The position numbers were made by a program, and so were the translations under genes. This document shows, one piece after another, positions 56,301 through 64,000 of a stretch of 64,000 nt of DNA. Each line of letters starts with the position of its first letter. Position 1 is the first letter of the stretch. The notes beneath the pieces were generated by a model. That model had not been told where the DNA came from and made no database searches. It saw only the letters and a list, made by a program, of their open reading frames with translations. Source of the stretch: Aphrocallistes beatrix (taxonomy: Eukaryota; Porifera; Hexactinellida; Sceptrulophora; Aphrocallistidae); the NCBI GenBank assembly GCA_963281255.1, contig OY725491.1, positions 5,320,857 through 5,384,856 on the forward strand. Reading direction: 5' to 3'.

Positions 56301-56779
56301 GTTAATATCAACAGTATTTTCCAAAGTAAGTCTTTTCTTGCTAATATACTAATATAAGGGATAATTCAACTTGTGTGAATATTTATCTGATCATGAATAG
56401 CACAGTAGATCTATCTGCATAATGGGATCTGTTTCTGAATAAAATAATTAAACATAATGATTTAACTCGTATAGGAGACTGTGTGTGTGGAAGTACATTG
56501 AATCAATATAGAGAAATAGCACTCGGTACTTCAGATACTTGCTACAATCCGCTTGGTGATTTCACACTGAATGAAAATGATTTCAGAGACAATCCTGTAT
56601 ACAGGAGCCTAAGCACTTCTCAACAGATAGATTATCAAAATGGAGCCAGTGTGGAAGCATTAGAAAATGACTTGAACGCGTTTGAAATGGAAGTCATGGA
56701 AGGGAGCAATGCTATAAGGATGTCCTACAGTATTGTGATTGTTCTGATAACCTTGGTGCTAACATTCCTGTATATCTAA
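53315..56779 (+). CDS. Gene C: divergent glypican-like GPI-anchored protein
   Basis: Eight exons: 53315-53429, 53498-53653, 54142-54505, 54575-54805, 54935-55112, 55611-55848, 56182-56325, 56475-56779; 1,731 nt, 576 residues, in frame, close to normal glypican length. The signal peptide is MVKPILIQSIILLTAFSFAA. Glypican-like traits are the early LCSNKNRCC motif followed by a helical segment, and the later LLGCRRCAGYNEGACSSVC block, which resembles the YCxxCxG..PCxxYC region. A basic GKRRRDV site (about residue 430) resembles the convertase site. The C-terminal hydrophobic tail after MEGSNAIRM fits a GPI signal. Odd: an extra Cys-rich insert in exon 6 and no clear Ser-Gly cluster near the C-terminus; GSGENNE in the middle is the only good candidate glycosaminoglycan site. 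Glypicans are cell-surface proteoglycans that tune morphogen signalling. Confidence 0.68.
54066..54129. repeat. 28-bp perfect inverted repeat next to a splice acceptor
   Basis: Arms 54066-54093 and 54102-54129 (TATGAGTAATGG... and its exact complement) with an 8-nt loop. The hairpin ends 12 nt before the AG of gene C exon 3, so it could sequester the branch-point region. Confidence 0.9.
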
Positions 56780-59142
56780 TAGTGGCTAGGTTAGGTAGCA
56801 GTATTATTTGTGTACTGTGCATAGTTTTAGATTCCCATAAGTGATACTGTCAGTCATATTGAGGATGCATGATCTTAATGTATTAAACAATATTAATACC
56901 ATTGATTATTATGTTACACACATTATTGTTAGAGGGCTAAAATTATATTTGAAATTATTCGAAATGTAAGATATGCAACACAGGACGGTCACGTTTTTTG
57001 GATGATTCATTGGGTGATGGTCATGCTTATATTGTTAATTACCTATCCAAAATGGCTAATATATTCGTAGAACATATTCAATGCTTGCAGAGTGTGTTGA
57101 ACCAGTTTCTGTTGAAAAAGTTATAAAACAAGCTCATTTAAAAATAATGTAATCATCAAGTGTTCCCATTAAATTATTTCCTCTTTGAAATATCGTATGA
57201 ATGCTAGGTCGAATTAATAATTTAGTAACGAATTTGCCTGGAACAAGGGTCAAATAATGAGACCATTATGGGTCATTAAATTGCTGGGATAAATGGATTG
57301 TGGGTCCTTTTTTGTGATCCATTGGTAGCTCTGATGCAATAAGCAACAAATGCCTTATGCATCACTAGACCTTATTAAAATGGTTCTCAATTCGGCTCTT
57401 AAAATAATAACTTAAATTTGGATTAATACACGCCATGCATTAAAAAGATTTTTAACACATCAAGGCGAGGCTGTAAGTACCAACTGATAGTCACCTGTGT
57501 GTGGATATCAAGCACATAATTAAAGTCAAGAACCATGCATAATAAATGAGTTTAAATGAACAATTTGTAATATGATAAGTAAATACTGAAATATACAGTC
57601 AGATATAGTGGTTTGAAACTAATTAGAGTCGACTGATAAATTGTATTCTGATCATTGCAAGACTTAAATCCGATTACATTATTCTGAAATAAGGAACAAA
57701 CGCGCTTTGCGCACTTGTAGCGCGGCAAACGAGACAAATCATTTAATACTTACTACATGCCAATTTCCATCTTTCTACGATTAGCGAGTTCTTCAATCAA
57801 TTCGGGGAACAAAATGAGAAAAAATGCTAGCTTTTTGATAATTCGATATAACTCTAAAATTTTTGAATAATAAATAAATTTAAGAAATTCAACAAACAGA
57901 ACAATTAATAGAATGTTTGCCATGCGTAGGATATGCGAGATTACAATTCCCACTCAAATTCATGATGATGATGTTATTACTCTATGTAACTTTATCTTTC
58001 TATCGATTGCTCGACTTAGAAGAATTAATTTATATGCAAGGACTCAGGTCAACAACAGATAGCACAAACATATATGCAGTCCTTAATTAAAGATAAATGT
58101 TATTAAATCAAGTATTGCCCAATGTGTTGTCTAGCATGTTCAAAAAATAAAAAGTTCATGCCAAGTTCAAGAGAAAATTAGAAAGTTCATGGCATATTCA
58201 TGTCTTAAGTCAAAAGTTCATGAAAATGATCAAATCTATGATTTTTGTCATGATACAGCAACATTAATTAAACTCCATTCATAAACGCTGTTAGAACATA
58301 TAGAATAGTGGTGGGTGTAGGATTTATGAAAGGAGGGTCTGGGGTTTGTCTCCCAGAGAAATATATAATTCTTAGAAGCTCATCTATCGATTCTCTTCTA
58401 TTCTAGGCGCCTATGAGCCAAAAGAAATTACTTAACTCTTCTACATTATGCACAACAATATTTTATTATAATATAGGTACCACCGTAGATAGATATTGGA
58501 TAAAAAGAATTGAATATTATCCGTAGTGATAATTAGTCCAAAATTTCCCAGTCCATTATCACGTATCCATTATATAATGTGTATATATAAAATAAAAATA
58601 TAGGCTTGAGTCAGGCAATATGAAGGGTAGCTAAAGTCTTCTAGAATATCTCATTACTCTGTATTACTATGCATTCGTCAGATAAAATGTCCACTCAAAT
58701 GGAATTATGACGTCACTGTCACTTATTCCAAGGACAAGATAGTAGATCGTCCATATTTATACCTGAGTGGCACTAAAATGGATATCAAAATATGATGTGG
58801 AACCATTATATTGAAAAATTGCCAGATAGACAGACAGAGTTCAACAAGAAATTCTATTCGATAATACCTCAATTATTATCTTGTTATGTTTATTACCTAT
58901 TTGATTTGTACCCTGACCTGTTTGCATATATTGATTGTGTGTAGATAAGCAAAGCAGATGTGATAGTCAAGTAATTATGCTTGTAAGATGATACTCACTC
59001 ATGAATCCAACTATCATATAGGGAATAGCAACATCGTATAAATGATATAAATTTGTGTGAAATGCTAGCTAATATGCCCAACAACTGAATTAATGTTAGT
59101 TTGTTGCATAGATTCAGGATCGATTACTTTTTCTTTTTCATC
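56780..59142. other. Intergenic region between genes C and D
   Basis: No gene recognised. It holds a deleted copy of the GC-hairpin family at about 57697-57835, a stretch with repeated AAAGTTCATG motifs at 58141-58230 and otherwise unremarkable AT-rich DNA. TGACGTCA-containing sequence near 58690 resembles part of the 22822 repeat. Confidence 0.55.
57697..57835 (+). repeat. Internally deleted GC-hairpin family copy
   Basis: An AACGCGCTTTGCGCACTTG block is followed within 60 bp by the family's 3' part (CTACATGCCAATTT, TTCTTCAATCAATTCGG, ATGCTAGCTTTTTGATA). Almost all of the body is missing. Confidence 0.55.
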
Positions 59143-62100
59143 ATGAAGTGGAATATTAATTTAATATTATTCTGTATCGCCTATCTTGGAGTCATTTCAA
59201 ATGCGCAGAGTAAGTTATAATCAATATAAGAATATTCATATGCGAAGCATCTCGACTGTCTTAGATACTTGGTAGAAAACGAATTTTAATAAAAAACGAA
59301 TAGAAAACGAACATTGCCTTAAACCACTCCTAATTCTCTATTTCAAAATTTTCCTTCCATTGTCTGAATATAATATAATTATATAATATAACAAATTCAC
59401 CGCCTGATTTATATTTTGGATCCTTTTTTTCCCAATTTTATGCATCATTGCCATTGAATGTTAATTAATTAATTAATTAATAAGGCTTGATGGTATTAAA
59501 ATATTCTTCATGATAGAATGAGGAATGCCATAGCAGCTGTGATTAGATATCAAAATTTTATTGTCAAGAATTATAGTAAATAATTGCGGTTTCTGCTTTA
59601 TAGGCTTAATTTAAATCTATTCGATTCTAAATCAATCCCACAAAGATATGAACAACAAATACAGTCAACCCCGTTTATTCGGAGCACTGCTTAATCGGGA
59701 CAGGTTTCTAGGAACACAATGGTTCCCATACATGGAATCTAATATTAATTTTCATCAGTTAATTGGGACCTCCGCTTAATCGGAACAATATATCCTGAAC
59801 TAAAGTGTCTGGATTAAGCGGAGTCACCTGTATTTCAATTGATTTTTATGCTTCTGTACGCATTTTGTTTCTTTTACGGTCGTCTATTCGTGTAAATATC
59901 CGTTCTGGTCCGTGCGTTATCATCAATTAATTCGATATTAAAATATTTACAAACCAATATTATTTTAAGAAGATAAAAATTTTAAATTATAAATCATGAA
60001 AATGTTCATCATGGGTGACTCTACACTATCATCTGACCTCATCATTCTGACATAGGGACCAGATTATATTGTGCTTTTTTTTCTGAATGATGACAAATAC
60101 GAAATATTGTAGCTTTACCAAACACGAGGCCATCTTTTCAATTTTCATTCTACTATGTGAACTCAGATTGAATTTAGGAACGAAATAGTGATCAACTATT
60201 TACTCAGATATCAATTTAGTTATCTTATGCCAAGTTCCAATTTCTTTATTCTGGAGGGAAGGATTAAAAAACAAAATGCTACGGTATCATGACAATTTGC
60301 ATGATATCAAATCTTAAAGATAGTTGTAAATCTGTATACGTATTTCATCTTGACACAAAAATTATATCCGCTTTTAAGAATGAAACGACGTGTATAAAAC
60401 AAGTATGATGTCTATGTATAGAAGTATCTTAGATCTCTACGGGATTTACTTTTCCTTTCAAATTGAGAGCATCTAAATATTTATAGGAAATGGAGATTTA
60501 CGCTTAACAGGAGGAATCAGAGGACAGTTAGAAGTATACTTCAATGGTTGGGGATTTATCTGTGACGATGGTTGGAGTAGTGTTGATGCAAATACAACTT
60601 GCAAAATATTAGGTTATGGAACTGCTGTTACAACAACAATTGCACAATACAATACGAGCACAAATTACAAGTTAAACCTAATTGATTGTATTGGAAATGA
60701 GACCAGCATCCTAGACTGTGGATATCGTATATACATTGGAGGAACTTATTGTTCTACAAGTGAGCATATCTATATTGAATGTGGATATGGTAAGTCCAAT
60801 TTCATTTCACCTTTTCAGTCACACCTCTACAAATATATTTTCAAAGCTAAGCGATTTTTATTTGATTTTATAATACCGCATTAATACCCGGTACTTGGCA
60901 AATACCTGTTCCTGTATAGTGAGGTCCCCAAAATATTGGTGTCGCAACTACCACACCTAACTTCCTTGCCAGTGTTTGCAAGCGATACTAAGATTTGGAA
61001 ATATCTAAACGAAATATTTCATATAAATAAATTAGGTGAACACATCCATATCAAGGAAGCATAGATTACTCATTTTCCCATACATGTTTGATTAATTCCC
61101 CTGTAATTATAATGAAGAAATAGATGGATTTATAATTGTAGCCTAAAGTTTGGAATATCGAGCCATTTCTAGTACTTTCTTCCTATTTGATTGACTTACA
61201 AGTAAACAATTGGGTTTTGTTAAAAGAATATTCACTTCCAATTGCCCATTAATCAATTCAATAGTGAACGGTGATGTACGTTTGCCTGGAGGAGATAGTG
61301 GACTGGTAGAAGTGTATTACAATGGATGGGGCTTCATCTGCGATGATGAGTGGGATACTGTGGATTCAAATACTCTATGCCAGATATTGGGTTATAGCAC
61401 TGCTATAACTAGTACTACCGGTAGTTTCCATAACAGCAGAAATTACAAAATCAACTTTATCAACTGTGACGGTGGTGAATCCAGTATTTTGGATTGTGGC
61501 TATAGGGTATACAGACAAAATTACTGTTCTCAAAATGAACATGTCAACGTTACTTGTGGACCTGGTGAGTTCAGGATAATAAAATTTGATGATTTATCAG
61601 AAATATTTTTTGTTCCTGTTGTACATACGTATGGTATTTGGAAATTGCAGAAACTTTCGATTTTTACTATTTTTCGCTATATTTCAACTACCATCAATTG
61701 GCAGTATTAGTTTTAATCGGACCAATTTTCAAAAGTGTCCCCGGTTGGTCCTATTAAATCAGACAACTTTTCAAAAGTGGTCCGATTGATTCGGTAAAAA
61801 CTGGACCACTTCTAAAACTGCGGAGTCGGCGTTGAGATATAGTGTAACAAATTTAAAATCAAATGTAAACATTATCTCATAATTAAGTTTGCATCTACTT
61901 GCACAACCACTGATGAATAAAACACTTTGGTACTATTTTTATAGATTTTTGGGCTGGGATTTCCTTCTACTTACTACAGTGAAGATTGGATTTAACGACG
62001 TACCATCGGGCAAGAGAAAAATGCCGTTATTTGCGATCTGTCACTATATCCGATCAATGTTTTTGTATGCAGTCAAGTAGAATTGCGCTCTGGGCAAGGA

Positions 62101-63449
62101 AAAATGGTCGCTATTTGCGATTTGTCGTTATACCCAATCTTCACTGTACTATTTTATTCTTTTAGAGGAAAAGGTAGTATGCAAATATTCTGGAAGGCGG
62201 GATAAAAATGGGTAGCGAGTAAAAATAGTGCGTAAGTAAGCTAAAAGTAAAATTGAGAAAAAATAAAGTAGCAAGTAAATAGTTGCCCAAAAATCCGTGC
62301 ATTTTATTTTGCCAGTTCTGGAATCCCTGTATTTGTGGAGATAAATATTTTTGTCTGGGAGAGTACTAAGTGAAAAAGAGATTTAAATTGTATCTTAATG
62401 TCGAATCCTGAAAATACTGCTATTCACCCATCTTATAGTCCTTTAAGATTGAATATACGAGTGATAAATTTAGAAAATTGGTTAAATATGTCCAAAATAC
62501 TGAAAAAGACGCTTTTTAAAACGAATATTTTCAAGATTTAAGGAGTTAACTACACATTTTTCACAGGATATGAAGGAATTTAATGAAAAAGTGTCTCTAA
62601 TGACTTGTAACCATCTCGATAAAATATTGATAGTTTTCAAGGTAATACGTTTATGGGTTTTCAGTGCTCAATTACTTAGTAATTAATTAATAACGTTATT
62701 TTTGCAGCAAATGGAGACATACGATTAACTGGAGGATCTAGCGGACAACTAGAAGTATATTATGATGGCTGGGGATTTATCTGTGATGATAGATGGGATG
62801 ATGTAGATGCAGATGTTGCTTGCAAAATACTAGGTTATGACATGGCTATTAGAACAACGATTGGAGTATATAATTCTACTTCAAATTATAAGTTGATACA
62901 CATCGGCTGCCGAGGAAATGAGAGTAGCATTTTGGATTGCAGCTATAGCCTATACTCTTCTAATAGTTCTTCCCATTGCTCTGCCAACGAACATATTTAT
63001 ACTGAGTGTGGACCAGGTAGAACATTTATTTGATTTTGTCTAATATAAAAGAAATCAATAGCTTCCTAAAGTGACGCTTTAAACAGAATCATTTTTGCTA
63101 ACTTTCAACAATAAACAATTACTACTAATTATCGATTATTAAATAGTGAACGGGGATCTACGCATAAAAGGAAACTCCAGTGGATTGCTACAAGTTTATT
63201 ACAATGGATGGGGATTCATCTGTGACAATGGATGGGATACTGTGGATGCTAATACCACTTGTAGAATATTGGGTTATGATACTGTAACCATGACGTCAAT
63301 TGCGAAATACAATGCAAGCACCAATTACAAACTCTTCGACATTAGATGTACGGGAGGTGAGAACAGCATTCTGGACTGTGGATATCGTACATACTCATCT
63401 TCTTCGCTTTGTTCTGCTTATGAACATGTTTATATTGAATGTGGACCAG
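59143..63449 (+). CDS. Gene D: SRCR-array protein, partial, continues past the window
   Basis: Five exons are visible: 59143-59209 (signal peptide MKWNINLILFCIAYLGVISN-AQ), then four single-exon SRCR domains at 60487-60789, 61265-61564, 62708-63016 and 63147-63449. All junctions are phase 1 and no stop is met. The signal exon and first SRCR closely follow gene B, so the two are paralogues; the rest of gene D may carry more SRCR domains and possibly a receptor module (inference). The first intron is 1.3 kb and holds a pogo-like element. Confidence 0.82.
59462..59480. repeat. TTAA microsatellite
   Basis: Four to five tandem TTAA units in the first gene D intron. Confidence 0.85.
59662..59830. 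mobile_element. pogo/Tigger-like MITE at a TA site
   Basis: 169 bp. The ends CAGTCAACCCCGTTTATTCGG and CTGGATTAAGCGGAGTCACCTG are inverted repeats of about 22 bp, flanked by TA on both sides. Internal GCTTAATCGGGACA and its complement occur too. TA target and CAGT-type ends fit the Tc1/mariner-pogo group. No coding capacity. Confidence 0.75.
60487..60789 (+). CDS. Gene D SRCR 1
   Basis: 303 nt, six Cys. GQLEVYFNGWGFICDDGW and the ECGYG end match SRCR 1 of gene B; one extra residue is in the IGGTYC loop. Confidence 0.88.
61265..61564 (+). CDS. Gene D SRCR 2
   Basis: 300 nt, subtype A (LVEVYYNGWGFICDDEWD, NVTCGPG end), like the even-numbered domains of gene B. Confidence 0.88.
61695..61835. 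repeat. Dispersed repeat, copy 2 of the 25196 family
   Basis: Shares TTTTCAAAAGTG, GTGGTCCGATTGATTCGGTA and GGACCACTTCTAAA with 25196-25345. It lies in the intron after gene D SRCR 2. The rest of that 1.1-kb intron shows no recognisable feature. Confidence 0.55.
62708..63016 (+). CDS. Gene D SRCR 3
   Basis: 309 nt, longer C-terminal loop (SLYSSNSSSHCSANEH), TECGPG end. YYDGWGF replaces YYNGWGF and an unusual DADVAC replaces DANTTC. Confidence 0.85.
63147..63449 (+). CDS. Gene D SRCR 4
   Basis: 303 nt, LLQVYYNGWGFICDNGWD (second Asp of CDD changed to Asn) and YIECGPG end. The end is B-type although the position is even, so the strict alternation seen in gene B does not hold here. Confidence 0.85.
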
Positions 63450-63529
63450 GTAGGTATAACATAAATACAATTGATTTCTCAATTAACGAAGGAACCAGTT
63501 TAAAGAGTAATGGCTTAATCAGAAGAATT

Positions 63530-64000
63530 GCACTTCGTTTACTTGCGCCACTCGGCTGGCGAACACTTTGTGCCCACATGAGTCGTTCTCCAGACGCATC
63601 AACTAATTCAAAAATAATGGCCATCTATTTAATATAAATAATGCATAATGGTGGCTGAAAAGCTCAATAGTTGATTGTTAGGCAATTGGAAATCATCTTT
63701 CAATCTCAAAATATTATGAGTGTATGCATTAAAAAGTTTATTTGTCCACGCATAATGCATTGCATTCAATGCCAAAAATACTTAGCACTGATTGGTAGAA
63801 TCTCAAAGTTCCACTTTCTGAGTAAAATGCTAAAATATCGCTCCGAAACCTGAAAATTTTCACTAAGCACATAAAATACCCTCCTGTACAACCATAAAAT
63901 ATCCATAAAACTTGCTAAACACTAATTTCGCTATTATATATATAAGCGCGCTTCGCTTGCTTGCGCTGCGCGGCCCGCGGACACTTTGTGCCCACTGGAG
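63530..64000 (+). repeat. Two GC-hairpin family 5' ends after gene D SRCR 4
   Basis: A diverged block at 63530-63600 (CTTCGTTTACTTGCGC, GGCGAACACTTTGTGCCC) and a well-preserved one beginning at 63946 (AAGCGCGCTTCGCTTGCTTG) that runs off the right edge. The 60-base spacing between GC block and AT-rich body is the same as in other copies. Confidence 0.65.

Overview
The window looks like animal nuclear DNA, most likely from a sponge. It is AT-rich, its genes are split by many GT-AG introns, and it is littered with short non-autonomous transposons. It encodes very large secreted or membrane proteins built from SRCR, von Willebrand A (vWA), Ig and fibronectin-III (FN3) domains ending in an adhesion-GPCR module. 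The species assignment is inference. No bacterial, viral or organellar signal was seen.

Layout. Gene A (minus strand, 18757 down to 81, continuing off the left edge) has 29 visible exons: a signal peptide, then four copies of the unit vWA-vWA-Ig. Gene B (plus strand, 24032-49342) is complete and starts head-to-head with gene A about 5.3 kb away. Its 42 exons sum to 12,912 nt and stay in frame throughout, giving 4,303 residues: signal peptide, 22 SRCR domains (one exon each), Ig-vWA-vWA-Ig, five FN3, Ig, GAIN/GPS, seven transmembrane helices and a cytoplasmic tail. Gene C (plus, 53315-56779; 8 exons, 1,731 nt, 576 residues) is a divergent glypican-like GPI-anchored protein. Gene D (plus, from 59143, open at the right edge) is a second SRCR-array gene with four SRCR exons visible and a first exon paralogous to that of gene B.

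Genes A and B are related. Their vWA units use the same three-exon plan with the same intron phases, and the last Ig exon of gene A, with its flanking intron, is almost the same sequence as the first Ig exon of gene B in inverted orientation. The region is therefore a local family of adhesion-receptor genes growing by exon shuffling, tandem duplication and possibly gene conversion. A cell-adhesion or self/non-self recognition role is inference only, drawn from the domain types and the known SRCR-array aggregation receptor of the sponge Geodia.

Between and inside the genes are short mobile elements: a 767-bp foldback element with 200-bp terminal inverted repeats and a 9-bp target duplication, a hAT-like element with an 8-bp duplication, a pogo/Tigger-like element at TA, and an abundant unclassified family whose 5' end is a GC-rich hairpin block. 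One copy of that family sits in a gene B intron but is absent from the duplicated sister intron.
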